In this document: positions 11,061 through 24,200 of the stretch, in pieces
Layout of the letters: the number at the start of each line of letters is the position of its first letter
Position numbering within the stretch: the stretch's first letter is position 1
Assembly: GCA_023846275.1 (NCBI GenBank)
Contig: JAIUJO010000226.1
Location: 248,001 to 312,000, forward strand
Reading direction: 5' to 3'
From: Vanilla planifolia
Taxonomy: Eukaryota; Streptophyta; Magnoliopsida; Asparagales; Orchidaceae
Length of the DNA stretch: 64,000 bases
Notes under the pieces: model-generated
Database searches by the model: none
What the model was told of the DNA's origin: nothing
Seen by the model: the letters and a program-made list of their open reading frames with translations, nothing else
Position numbers and translations under genes: made by a program

Positions 11061-13060
11061 TCCTTTCGCCCAAAGAGGATGAAAGATTTAAAAAAAAAGC
11101 ACAATGGGCCTAATTAAGGATGAAGACATTCGCTAACATACACATGGATTGACAACCAACAAGATCTGAAAAAATGCCAAAGTAATACAAATGATCCATT
11201 TTGGCCTACACTATTCAACAAAACATTAAAATGGCTAAAATGTATTGCACCTCACAAATCGAGGTTGTTGAGCATGTCTTAGGTAATTATAAAATGTTTT
11301 TCCAAGATCCAAGAAAAGATAGAAAGCACATTATGAGCTCCAAACTTTGCCATCCATGAAGCAATGCCATGATAATCACTTTAAAAAGTTGTAATTCCAC
11401 AACTAATAGGTCACATTTGTAAGGCCCCACCATGCTACACACATAGGAATAAATACAATGAGGGTGAGGCTTTCCACCCTACATCATACCATTTAGAGGT
11501 AATAGCACACTCAACCAACACATGGCCATTTGTAATTTGCACCATAGAAGTTTCACTGTGACATTGACAAATATGACCAAAAACAAAGTTCCAGGTTGCA
11601 AGAAAATATGACAATTTCACATTATGAAATGTCGTGTCCTTATGAGAGTGACACCTCATTCTTTCTTCACCTATTCTAAGAAATGACTGGTGAGAAAAAG
11701 CCATGGAATTCAGACACAAAATGTTGCATGTGAAGAATTCCAACAAATAAGACACTAGGATGCTGTCATACATCATACAACAAAATGACAAGAACTTTGA
11801 TGATAATGACATTGCTGAAAGCACATGGCACTGCCAAAACTTTCACTACAAAATGAGCCAAAGTACACCTCACAAAGCCCCACACACAGGAAAAATAATG
11901 ACACTTTGGACATACACAATCATAGGTCTCCTAATTGGGAATCACCTTATACAAGAATCAACACATGTTAGTGCTAAAAATCTCAAAAAATGCTATGCCA
12001 CATGTCACATGCATAGGATGTTGTAAACCACACTTGAGAATAATGAACTATCGCACATGACTAAGGATGAAGCATAACATGCACAAAACCTTGTCCATCT
12101 TTCATCATCCAACTTTTTATTCATCGTAGATGACACCATGCCACACATTAACACTTGTGAATTGCATGTTGTGATGGTTCCACAAAAGTGGATGGCAAGT
12201 CTTCTAATAGGACATCACCTTATCAATGCACCAGTAGTCAATAATGGAAAATTCTAAACAAAGTTGCACTTTATGGGCTCCAATACACACATGCATTGGA
12301 TGTAATAAGGAGTGCACGTACTTGCTAGCACATGTGCAAATAGTACACAATTAGTGTTGTAGTGCACCCAGTGTTCTGCCACACATGCAAGTACAACAAC
12401 ATGAGGCTAAAGCTGCAATCAAGCTTGCACAAACCTTATTACATAATGCACCATCGAATCATCACTTTGCTACTAGTCACATTTTGTTGCATATTTTCCT
12501 TAGTGGATTGTACGTTATGAAAATCTTTGAATGAAGAAGTCTCTTAATAAACCATCACCTCATGAAAGTGTTAGCAGCTTACAACTATAAAAATTAAAAA
12601 AATGTTACACTTTGTGAGCCTCATTAGTCATGCACACAAGACGTTGGGCACATATAAATTGGCTTTTGGCAGTGGGCATAATGTTGTAGAATGCATAGGT
12701 CTCTATAATGTATCATTAGGGGTGCATCACAAGAAGCACAAACCATAATGCATGTTGCACCATCAAACTTCTACTTTTTTGAAAGCTATGTCACCCTACA
12801 AATTTCCCTTTATGGATTCCATATTACAACAATTCCATCACGAAAGAATGTAAGTCACCCAATAATGCTTCACCTTATCCATGTGCCAATATCCCATAGT
12901 GCTAAAAATCCCAAAGATGAGTTACACTCTGAGGGCCCTACAAATCATGTGCATAGGAGTTTGCAGGGCATGCATGGAGTAACTACTATATAAGTAATGT
13001 GCCTTGTCAAGCATGTGCAAAGTTACCTATCTTGCACATAGCTACAGCAGCATGACAGCA
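11060..13060 (+). repeat. Sat2 satellite, left array (unit about 325 bp)
   Basis: A tandem organisation shows as a recurring word close to catcaccttat at 11,941, 12,206, 12,549 and 12,869 (spacings 265, 343, 320). Each is followed by a gctaaaaat-like and a ttacactttgtgagcc-like segment, then catgcacatagga-like text. Repeats are strongly diverged. The whole stretch is matched in reverse orientation by 26,950-28,600. It is less AT-rich than Sat1. The longest open frame of the window (129 codons, - strand, 11,435-11,824) lies here and has no counterpart in other units, so I treat it as chance. Confidence 0.7.
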
Positions 13061-16000
13061 TGGAAAACCCAAGAAAATAAAATGTTTAATAAAAATAAAT
13101 AAATTTTTAATTTAATAGAGCTTAACGTGATGAGTTCAATAATAGATGTTACATCTCAATAAAAAATGACTTTTCAGTTAGTGTAAATCATTAAAAAAAT
13201 AAACATAAATAATAATTTATTATTTTAATATTAAATAATTATCTACTAAGATTGAAATGACATAAATTGAAGTGATTAAATACATCAAAATGCATGACAT
13301 GTAAGTCTTAAATGACATGAGATTTAGAATTATAAAGAAATATAAGTAAATCACAGCAAATAAATTAAATAAATGGGATAAATTTTAAGGAAAAGTTCTC
13401 TCGAAGGAAAGAGTTCAAGCATAAGATTATTGAACATCAAATCAAGTATGATGTGAAATTTCCCATAAAAAATGCCATAACCATAGAAAATAAAAATATT
13501 TACAGATGAAAAAATTTATATTACAATTGAAAATGCTCGTTGAACTTAATTAAATGATGTTTATGTTGTATTGATCAGACCTCATATGCAATAACAATGA
13601 AGTATAAAACAAAATAAGTAAAAATGATAATTTTTTTCAATATTAAGTAAATGTATAGTAAATCTTAAATGACATCAAATGATGTAATATATTATAAGAA
13701 AATCAAGGAGAAATATTTAAATAAATAAGTTAAATTGTTGTCTTCCAAGATTCAAATTTAATATCATCTATCGTTACAACAATACGAATCAAAATGCCAA
13801 ATAAAACATACAAAAATGAAAAAATAAAATAAAATATTTTTAAATAATAAAAATGTATATTTAATTAGATAGAGCACATCAAGAAGAGTCTAATGACTTT
13901 GTTTCATCTAGATTAGATGATGTTTCAAATTACTATGGATTACCAAAATAATAAGTTAACTAATAATAAATTATTATAAGAATGCTAAGTAAATATATAT
14001 TACATCAAAAACAAGATAAATTGAACTAGGGTAATATCAATAAGTCAAAGACTTCTAATGGTTACACGAAATAAGGTATAGAGTTATATTTTAATACAAC
14101 TAATTCAAAAATCTTTTTTTGAAGAAAAGTGATAAATTTCTTAGAAAAAGTTTTAAGTGTTGCATCATTAATTATCAAATCAAGGACAATCTCCAAATTC
14201 TTAGGAAGTTAAATATTTAAAAATATAAAATTTAATTACAGAATTTGATAATACTCAACCAGACATGCCCAGAAACATTTGTTTTCTCTTTATTATTTTT
14301 GTTTAGAATTGCGATGAATTACCAAAGTAAATAATCATAAACAATAATAAATTGTTTTTTTAATAATAAATTAATATATATTAAATCTGAAATGGGATAA
14401 ATTGAAGCAATATAATACAACAAAATAAAAGTGATGTAAGGGCACATGAGAGAGTATTTAAAGTCACATAGTAATGTTGCAAAAAAAATAGTGAAACATT
14501 TAAAGAAATTTGTTAAATTGTACAAAAATGTTGCCATCCATGGTGCCAAGAATATGTATAATGACTTTCTCGATCATCAAATCAATTATGAATTAAAAAG
14601 TCTTGTAAATAAAAAATTAAGAAAAGTATAATACAAAAAATAAACATTTAATTGGATAAATATAAATAATTATCAATTAATATTTTAATATTAAAAAATT
14701 ACGTTATATCTAAAAGTAGACAAATTCCATAGGAACTTTATAATGCAAGATATTAAAGGAATCAAGAAAAATATCCTTGATCAAAAAATTAGGCACAAAT
14801 ATAAATATATCAACAAGCATGACAAAGTTATTAAAAAAATGAATATTTAAAAATTTAAAAATAATTATTTAATTGAATAGAACTCATTCATACATGTTTA
14901 ATGATGTTTGCTTCGTCTTGATCGAACCTTGTTTGGAATTACCACAAATTAGAAAAGTAAATAAAAAATAAATAATTAATTTTAATATTAATTGAATATA
15001 TATTAAAGCTAAAATAAAAAAATGAAAGAAATGTAATTTAATAAAATCAAGCATTGAAAATTTTACAAATGTTGATATTTAAAGATATAATGTAATATTA
15101 CGAAATCAAAGTAAAACTTTTGAATAAATATGATAAAATTTATAAGAATATTTCATTGCAATTAATAAAGATGATCACATTTGACATGCTCGATCATCAA
15201 GTAAGGTACAAATCAAAATGTCTACTAAAGTGTAGCAAAACACTAAACCAAATTACTAAAAAAATATAATGAAGAATATCTAATGGATAGATCAGAGTGG
15301 GATGATTCCAATAATATTTATTGTCCCAATCTAACATTATTTGAAAATTTTGTGAATTTATAAAATAGATGAAATAAAAAATAATAAATTATTATTATTC
15401 TATTAAGTAAATATATACTAATGTTAAAATGAGGTAAATTATATAAGATAAAAATATTCTAAGATATTTTAAAGATTAATTGTGAAATCCTTGATGGTGA
15501 AATTATGTTTGAACTAGAATGCTTCATGAAGAATAATACTTAAACATAAATAGCCAATGCAAATAGGCAATGGAAATAAACATAAATAAAAACAAATAAT
15601 TATTTTTATTATTCGATAAATATGTTTTAATACCAAACTATCACTAAATTAAGTAATATAATATAACCAAATCAAAGCAATATAATTATAATATAAGAGT
15701 ATAACTTGATTTTTAAAATAGTATAACCAAATCAAAGTTGAATTCTAAGATACTAAGGAGTTTAAAGGTAAGATCCTTTATCATTAAATTAAGTACATAT
15801 CAAAATATCATATAAATCATATAAAGAAAATAATTTTTTAAAAAAATTTTAAAAATGAATATTTAATAAAATGTACTAGTCTAGATGAGTCCAACGATGT
15901 TTGTTTTGTCTCGATCTAAAATTTTTAGAATTATTATGAATTTTGATGCAAATAAGAATAAAGATTAAAAATATTTTTTTAAATTTTTAGAAAATGCATG

Positions 16001-18204
16001 TTAAAATTAAAAACATGATAAATTAAATTATATATATATATATTATCAGAACAAAGTAATTTAAATGACACATGAAAGAAGATTTATAGTTATATTTTAA
16101 TTTAACCAAATCAAAGGAAAAAGTTGAAAAAAGAGAAATTATAGGGCAATATAGTATTCCATGATACTAGAAGTTCAATTGTGACATTTATAATTGACAA
16201 ATCTAGTACAAATTAAAATATCTCATAAATCACAACAAAATCTTAGAATTTAAAATACCTAGAAGTCTAAAAATGAATGTTTAAATAGATAGAGCTCATT
16301 AAGATGACTTAAACAAGTTTTACTTTGCTTCGATCGAACACTAATTAAAATTTCTACAACTTGCCAAAATATACATTTTTATTTTAATATTAAATAAATA
16401 CATATTAAATTAGAATGCGAAAAATTGATCAATTTCATTACAACAATATCAAAATCATCAAAATATTGTATGAGAAGATAAGTAGAATTATATAGTAATT
16501 AATTAAATTAGTATAAAAACTTTAAAGTGCTAAGATAAATTATACATGAAAGTTGATTCTAAGAGATTAAGTGAGTCATCCTTAATCATCAAAATAGTTT
16601 CAATTCAAAATGACATAAAACAAGCAAAAATAAAGAAAAATAAAATATTGAAAATTTTTAATAATTAACATTTACTTTAGTGAAGTTTCTAAAATTAATT
16701 CTAATAATATTAGTTTTGTCTTGATTAGACCTTTTTTAGAATTATTATTAATTACTAAAAGAAATAAGTTAATCTAAAAAATAATTATAATTTTAATATT
16801 AAGTAAATAAATCTAAACTAGAATAAGATAAATTGAAGCATTGTAATGCAACAAAATCAAAGAAATATAAAAGTTACTTAAGAAGAGATCTCGAGTGACA
16901 TAATAATATAGTGAAATTTGAAGAAAACATTTAAAGAAATTAGTTAAATTATAAGAGAAAGTTATATTTCATGATACTATGGAGATTGAGCATAAAATCC
17001 TTGATCATCAAATCTAGAATAAAATAAAATATCTCATAAAGTGTGCAAAATTCTAAAAATGTCAAATATTAAAAAAACAAAAAAAGAAATATTTTGCTCG
17101 ATAGAGCTCTTCTATATTAGTTCAAGGGTGTTGCTTTTGTCTAAATTATATATTATTTATAACAATTATGTTTACCAAAGTAAATAAGTATAAATTATAA
17201 TAATAAATTTTTATTTTTATTTTAAGTAAATATATATTAAATGTAAAAAGAGATAAATTAAAGTAATATAATATCACCAACCTATAGTGGTGTGGATGTA
17301 ATAACTATAGATGTAGAGTTTCATAATAACTTAAGCCATTCAAGGAAAAAATTTTGAATAAATTAGATAAACTACAAAAAAGAGTTTCATTTCAAAAAGC
17401 TTAACGGATCAAATACAACTTCCCAATTCAACAAGTCTCATTTCAATTAAAATATGTGGTAAACTATTGCAAAGCTATTGAAAATAAAATTTAGCAAAAT
17501 AAAAAATATTTAATTGAATAGAGCTTGTTCAGACAACTCTATCAATATTTTTAAATATCAATCAGACCTCATTTGGAGTTACTATATTAAATAAGGATAT
17601 ATAAAAATAAATTTAAACTTTTATATTATGAAGATATATTTTAAAGTTGAAATATAAAACATCAATACAATGTAACATAACAAAATCAATGCACTGTACT
17701 ATCACACAAGAATAGTTTTAGAGTTACATAGTGATATGAACAAATCAAAACAAAAAGTTTGAATAAATAAGATAAAGTATACAGAAACATTGCATTGATA
17801 ATTACAAAGATAATTAAGTATAGAATCCTCAATTATTAAATTAGATATAAATAAAAATGTCTAATAAAATGTGCCAAAATCTTCTTAAATAAAATACTAA
17901 AAAAATATTAAAAAATGTTTATTTAATGTATAAAGCTTTTGAGATTAGTCGAATGATGTTAACTTCATCGTAATCTAACAATTTTTGGACATTTGTGATT
18001 TACCAAAGTAACTTATAACAAATAATAGTAAATAATTAATTTCATATAAAATTAATATATATTAAACCTAAATTTAATATTTTCTTAAAAGGTTGAGTGC
18101 AACTACGTTGGGCATTCAATTATGTTTGAAACTAAATGGGTTGTAGTGCTTGCCAAATCCATTGATAAAAAACATTTCAAATGTACAAATGAATAATTAG
18201 TTAG

Positions 18205-18238
18205 ATAAAGCTCATGGAGATGAGTCCATGAGCTTTAT
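18205..18238. repeat. Perfect 14-bp inverted repeat (hairpin) in Sat1
   Basis: ataaagctcatgga at 18,205-18,218 and tccatgagctttat at 18,225-18,238 are exact reverse complements around the 6-base loop gatgag. It lies exactly on the Sat1 landmark, whose usual form (ctcatc-aa-gatgag) already has a small inverted repeat. Here the arms are extended, as if one arm had been copied onto the other strand. Confidence 0.95.
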
Positions 18239-18617
18239 TACAAATACTAAATGGCATTCAATTTGTGTCATCTTGATCACAACTAACTGCTTATTATTAC
18301 AAATAAAAACTAAATAAAAATAAATAATAATAAATAATTATTTTAATATTTAGTAAATAATTATTAATACTAAAATGAGATTAATTGAAGCAAATTAACA
18401 TATCCAAATCGAATTAATGTAATGGTCACATGAAAGTTAAAGAAATGATAAATTAAGTTGGAAAGTTTCACTACAAGATACTAAGAAGTTTGAGTGTAAA
18501 ATCATTCGTCATTAAATTAGTAGAATATTATAAAGTTAGCCAAAATTATAGAAAAATAATTTAATTATATAAAAATAAATACTTAATTATATAGAGCACA
18601 TGATGATGAGTCACATG

Positions 18618-18742
18618 ACATTTATTTTATGTTGTTCTAAGCATTTTCAAAATTACCAAAAATTACCATAATGAATAAACATAAGTAATAAGAAATTATT
18701 ATTTTAGTAATACATTTATTTTATGTTGTTCTAAGCATTTTC
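18618..18742 (+). repeat. Exact 31-bp direct repeat within Sat1
   Basis: The words acatttattttatgttgtt and ctaagcattttc run consecutively at 18,618-18,648 and again, identically, at 18,712-18,742, an offset of 94 bp. Neighbouring Sat1 units are far more diverged than this, so this local duplication is much younger than the array. Confidence 0.92.
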
Positions 18743-20799
18743 TTATTATGAATGGTCACATAATAAGAAATTTTGATTTACTTAGTAATTTAGTAAAATA
18801 AAAGCAAATATTTTTTAAAAATAAGATAAATTATGTAAGAATGTTGAATTCAATAATACTAAGGACACTGACCATGGCATCTCGATCATCAAATATTGTT
18901 TGAGTCCAAAAATTTTTGTTTCATCTAAGTAGAACCTACTTTTAGAATACTATGAATTACAGAAGTAAATAAACAGAAATCGTAATAAATTATTATTTTA
19001 ATATTAAGTAAATATATAATAAAATTTGAAATGTTATAAATTGAAGTAATATAATACATTAAAATAGAAGTCATGTAAATGTCAAACAAGAGAAAATTTA
19101 GAGTTATATTGTAATATAAAATATTCAATACATAAAATGAGCCAAAACGATAAAAATTATTCGTAAAAGTTGCATTGCATAACACTAAGATGATCAAGTT
19201 TAATATCCTTAATTATTAAATAATATATGAAAATAATATCTAGTAAAGCATGCCTAAAACCTTTATGATAAAATATTTAAAAATAAGAAAATTAATATTA
19301 ATTTGGATAAGGCCCATCAGGATAACTCCAATTACATTTATTTTGTTATTGTCACGTCGCATTTTAAATTACTTTGAATAAACAAAGGAAATAATAATAA
19401 ATAGTAATAAATTATTTTTTAAATATTAAGTTAATAAATAATAAAACTAAAATGAGACAATTTAAAGTATTGCAATACAACTAAATCAAAAAAATATTGT
19501 GGTCAATTAAAAGTAGATTTAGAGTTAAATAGTAATAGAAACTAATCAATGGAAAACATTTAAAGAAATGATATAAATTTTATAGGAAAGTGGTATTCCA
19601 TCTAACTGATGGAATCAAGTGCAACATCCATTATCTTAAAGTTATGTGTAAATCCAAAAAACTCATAAAGCTTACAAAAATCCTATGAAATAAATATTTA
19701 AAAATATTAAAAATAAATATTTAAATTGATAGATGTTGTGACATTAGTATAATGATATATGTTTCATCTAGATTAGGCATCATTTATAATTTTTATTAAC
19801 TACCAAATAATGAACAATAATAATAATAATTTGTTATATAAATAATAACTTAATATATAACGAAGCAAAAATAGGATAAATTTTAGAAATATAATTTAAT
19901 TAAATCAATGGTATGTAAAGGACACACAAGAGGGGAATTAGAACTTGTAGTAATGTAGCCAAATAAATTAAAAATACTTGAAAAAATAGGGAAAATTAAA
20001 CAAGAAAGTTATATTAGAAGATATTAAGGTGATCGAGTGTAACATCCTTAATCATCAAATCAGAAAAAAATTAAAATATCTGATAAAGCAAGCCAATGAA
20101 TTAAAAAAAAGATTTTTAAAAAAAATGAATATTTTATTGAATAAAGCTTGCCAAGTTGAGTACAATAATGCTTAATTCATCTTAATATGCCCTATGTTGG
20201 ATTTAATATGAGTTACAAAAATAAGTAAACATAACATCTTTTTTTAATATCAGGTACATAAATTTTAAAATTGAAATTATATTAAATAAAACAATGCAAT
20301 ATATTCAATTAAATCATTGTGAATGTAACACAAGAGGAGAATTAGATTTTCATAGTAATTAGCAAAATAAAAGTAAAACATTTCAAGAAATTAGGTAGAT
20401 TGCATAAGAAAGTCTTATTTAAAGATATTAAAGCAATACATTATATAATCATTGATTATTAAATCTATTTCAAATAAGAAGATGCCATAAAGCAAGTCAA
20501 AACTATAATAAATAAATATTTTAAAATATAAAAATAAACATTTAATTAGATATATCTCAATGAGATTAGTCTATCGATGTTTATTTTATCTCCAACTAAA
20601 CTCTTTTTATTACTAAAAATTGTTAAAATAAATTAGAATAAAAATAAAAAAAAATATTTTTTACATGTTAAGTAAATGTACAATAAACCTTAAATGAGTT
20701 AAATTGAAGAAATATAGTTTAATAAAATCAAAACAACATAAAGGACACTTGAGAGGAGAATTAACATTCATAATAATACAAATAAATAAATTAAACATA

Positions 20800-22430
20800 A
20801 TATGAGCATCAAATTGTTCAACCATCTCCTTGATTTAGCAAATGAATAGGATTCCAACAAATTTTGAATCTCATAACTCTTTTCTTAATTATATTCTAGC
20901 ATTATCGAATTCCAAGTCAGTTTATTTACAGAAGCTAGTTTAAATTAAAAAATTTAATTATCTTATATTTTTCATAATTAAAATAACAAAATTTTTGCCA
21001 CATCCCAACTTTAGCACAAGTGCAATCCCAATAATGCAAGCACTGGCTCGCCTAAGGTCAGGTACTAATTGAAAGCAAATCAGGTTGGGCTCATTCTACG
21101 GACACTGAATTATTGTACTGAATGATGAAAGGAATTAGATTGAGTTTCGCAACACTTTAACTTATATTCATATGATTGTGTATAAACCTGTATGTCACAA
21201 GTATTCCTAGAGAATGAATTATTGGGCACACAAGGGGAAAGCTAGTTGTAATTTTGCTCTGCATAATATGTTTACAAGAATTATTATGAAGTTCAAGTTC
21301 TTCTCCCTTCTTGTAATGTGGGACTATATCCCTTGTGTCTACCTACATCCAAAATGGGACCGATCAACATGTTCGAATCCTGTGTCTTCATAATCGAACA
21401 GTGGAGCTTGCCTCTACTTTATTTGTGTGACATGATCATTCATCCCACCATCTGATTCAATCTTCTAATTCTAATGATGATTATTGAATCTATTGATTTC
21501 TTATAATTTTTCCCTAGATTTGACGATCGCAACTACATCTTAACATATTAGATTCCAAAAACTCTTTATATGTTATTTGTAAATCACATTCTTAATTGTC
21601 ATGTCTACGTCCAACGGTTAAGACCAACGTAGACTTTATTGTTTATTAAATCGAATGATCAATATCTCATTGTTACAGCTTTTCAAACAGCTATCTACAC
21701 TTTATAACGATTATAATAAAAATATTTCTTATAAATACCTAACCATAGCAAATGAAAATACTAATGAATATGAATCAATCTTTGAGATCTCAACAAAGTA
21801 CTGCTCTATATTCTACTAGTATAAATTCTACTAGATGAAACTATGGCTTTTGAAATCGTCGAAGTTTTCCCACTAAGCCTTGCATATCTAAATTATCAAA
21901 TTCTATTTTTGCTTTTAAGCCTATTGTGCTTTTTCCATTAATCAACAAGTATAATAAGTTGTTCAAATTTATCAGAGTTTTTTCATCTTGTTGTATTTTT
22001 CTTTTTCTTCTTTGGTTGGTTGCTTAAGATTTATAAAAGCCAGGTTTTGTTTGGTCTCATAAAAAAACGAGTTGGGCTTGAGCTTGCAAATGCCAGTGGT
22101 ATAGTTGAACTTGTAAAAACTGGTAGGTTAGAGGTGAACCATAGAGAAAACCAACAAGTTCTAGCCTTTTCTTTCTGGTGTTTTTATTGACCTTTGATAA
22201 GTTGTGGACATATGTTCTAATGTGAAGCGATCCACATAAAAATTATGGTGTCTCATTTTAATTTTTATCTTTTTTCTTTAACATATTAAAAATGATATAT
22301 ACATATAACCCAGGTTTTGTTCATACATAAAATTACTTTGAAGAAATAAATATGTTCAAAAATAACAAAAAATACTTCTAAGATTGGAATTGATGCCCTT
22401 AATGTGAGTTTTGCACACTAGTTTTCACAT
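20800..22430. other. Unassigned sequence between Sat1 array 1 and R3
   Basis: Sat1 similarity stops at about 20,800. The following 1.6 kb is less AT-rich, has no second copy that I can see in the window and no open frame of note. It contains words such as ttgtaatgtgggactatatc near 21,314, but I could not tie them to a known element or gene. It may be single-copy sequence or a lone repeat. Confidence 0.4.
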
Positions 22431-24200
22431 CACTAAGTAGATCAAAAAATTAAGAGACTCTAATGGAGGCCAATAGTGATACTAACATACAAATATATCA
22501 TTTTGTTTTGTTTATGAGTGAAGTACTAAACAAATCATTTAGTAGCTAGTTCCTTCCAAAGTTTCCCTATAATAAAGTGAATGACTAAAGGCATTGGGGG
22601 TTCAATACCCTTGACATATTCTCATAGCTTAAATTGGTAGGAAGGCTTGACTTCTTTTTGCTTAGTTAAACCAATTAAACAAGGCATCAAGTGGGCCATT
22701 TTTTGCATGCATAACTAGCAATATGGATGAACTGAAAGTAGGGTTATGGTGTTCAACTGTGTAAAAACCTAGATCCTATAAAGGGTGTTGGTTAACTAAG
22801 ATGGCAAGATGGTGGTCGTGAAAGTTGAAATCCATTAAGGAGTGCATAACAACACACTTGTTGGATCAACTAGTCCAAAAAATAGATTATATTTAAGTGT
22901 GTTACCTATACAAAGAAATTAGTTTACTACAACACATTAAAATAAAAAGAAGGTGCAATAGTTGCTAGAAAATGTAGGGAATGAGCCAACATGGTATATT
23001 TATTGGTGTAGATCTTGGTTGTAGTAGAAAATATACAAGAGCTTTAAAAATCAAAGAATGGAATAGTACCGTGTCAATCACATTTGAACATAAGTTAGCT
23101 AACCTTAAGAGATGGGCAAACTAGTTTGAGTGTGCCATTTTGCATGATCATCTAAATGACAGCAAGTTAGAATTCAAGAGCTGCTATGTGGCAATCGATA
23201 ACAAAGCGAAGTGAATTAGAGATGTTAATGAAGGCCTTGGGATGAGGAAAAGTTTTTGCTTAATAGCTCACTATCCTAGCAATGGCTTAGCTAGTGCTTT
23301 GGCCACATGTTTAGATGCATCTGATGATTGCTCAATGAACCTTAAAAATCCAGATGTGTCAGTTCCTCCAATGATCGGTTATACTCATAATCATATATTA
23401 TTTTCAAGGTGAATATCCTTTGGTTGGTGGCAAAATTAAGTAAGGGAAGTTGAAAAAATGGATTCATAACTTTGGGAAAACAATTGGCCTATTGAATGGG
23501 CATGAGAGTTGCAGTCCAAAACTCATCAACTATCGATGGACAACTCAAGAAACATTTGCACTAACAGTAGGTCGATGCATGTTGATTGGTAGAAAGATTA
23601 GGAGTAGCCCCCTATAGAGCCATGTCTCTAGCATTGAATAATGACTTAGAAAAGGTTGAAACAAAGGGAATCCAAGTATTTAATTAACACAAAGCATTGC
23701 GATGTCCCTAGAGGATGCTCCCATAATGTCATTTCTACTAAGTGCTCTCAATGTCTAAGTAAAAAAATTCAACTATGTTTTGGTAAATGATAGTAGTCGT
23801 TATGACTCTTAAAGTGGCTAAATGTCTAATTATCTAATTTGTGATGCCCAAGAATGGATTAACGAGATTCTCATTGTCCTTGTCTACTATCCAATGAAGC
23901 CACGCCTAAAGGAATGAACTTGGCATAATTAGTAGATATCATCCATGGAGCAATTGTCATGGTGGTTGTTCAAAATTCTTGTCCAATCGAGAGTTACATA
24001 AGTGAACACCAGTGGGCTCCCTTTCTACCCCATCTTTCATCGTAGACCAAGGAGCCTGACAACATGCAAATCAAAAGGTGAGCAAACCAAGAATGTTCAA
24101 GCAAGCTGAATTGTGGCATCCTTATTTAAGGGGTGAACTACCAGCTGACCATGATCCTCTTTGAAGGGTTAGAATGGGATCAATCTTATCAAAACAAGAA
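22430..24200 (+). repeat. R3 repeat, copy a
   Basis: First of two tandem copies of a roughly 1.78-kb repeat. Anchors shared with copy b: agtgatactaacat at 22,472 and 24,252; ttctcatagcttaaattggt at 22,619 and a near match at 24,437; gtgggccatttt at 22,691 and 24,505; gtgtagatcttggttgtagt at 23,008 and a near match at 24,813; ggagtagcccc at 23,602 and 25,411. Function unknown. Neither strand gives a long open frame. The strand is arbitrary. Confidence 0.8.

Larger units (their letters stand above)
13060..20800 (+). repeat. Sat1 satellite, array 1 (unit about 415 bp)
   Basis: About 19 head-to-tail units. A recurring landmark close to tagagctcatcaagatgagt, followed by ccaa(t/c)gatgtttgttt and tgatc-aacctcatttgga-attac, occurs near 13,112, 13,862, 14,873, 15,863, 16,283, 17,098, 17,515, 18,206, 18,592, 19,305, 19,728, 20,140 and 20,550, with weaker copies between. 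The average spacing is about 413 bp. Other constant parts: taataataaattattatttt, then ttaagtaaatatatatta, then a twice-used aatataaccaaatcaaag, then acatccttgatcatcaaat. Units are highly diverged, with indels. No coding capacity is visible. Confidence 0.9.

Noticed and set aside
11435-11824. Longest open frame (129 codons, - strand) as a gene
   Set aside because: It lies across Sat2 text, is not conserved in other Sat2 units or in the inverted array, and has no recognisable domain.
13060-20800. CRISPR-like array
   Set aside because: The repeats are about 415 bp, diverged and without spacer structure. This is a eukaryotic satellite.
21300-21720. Promoter or gene remnant in the less AT-rich unassigned stretch
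   Set aside because: No open frame, splice pattern or recognisable motif beyond chance TATA-like words.
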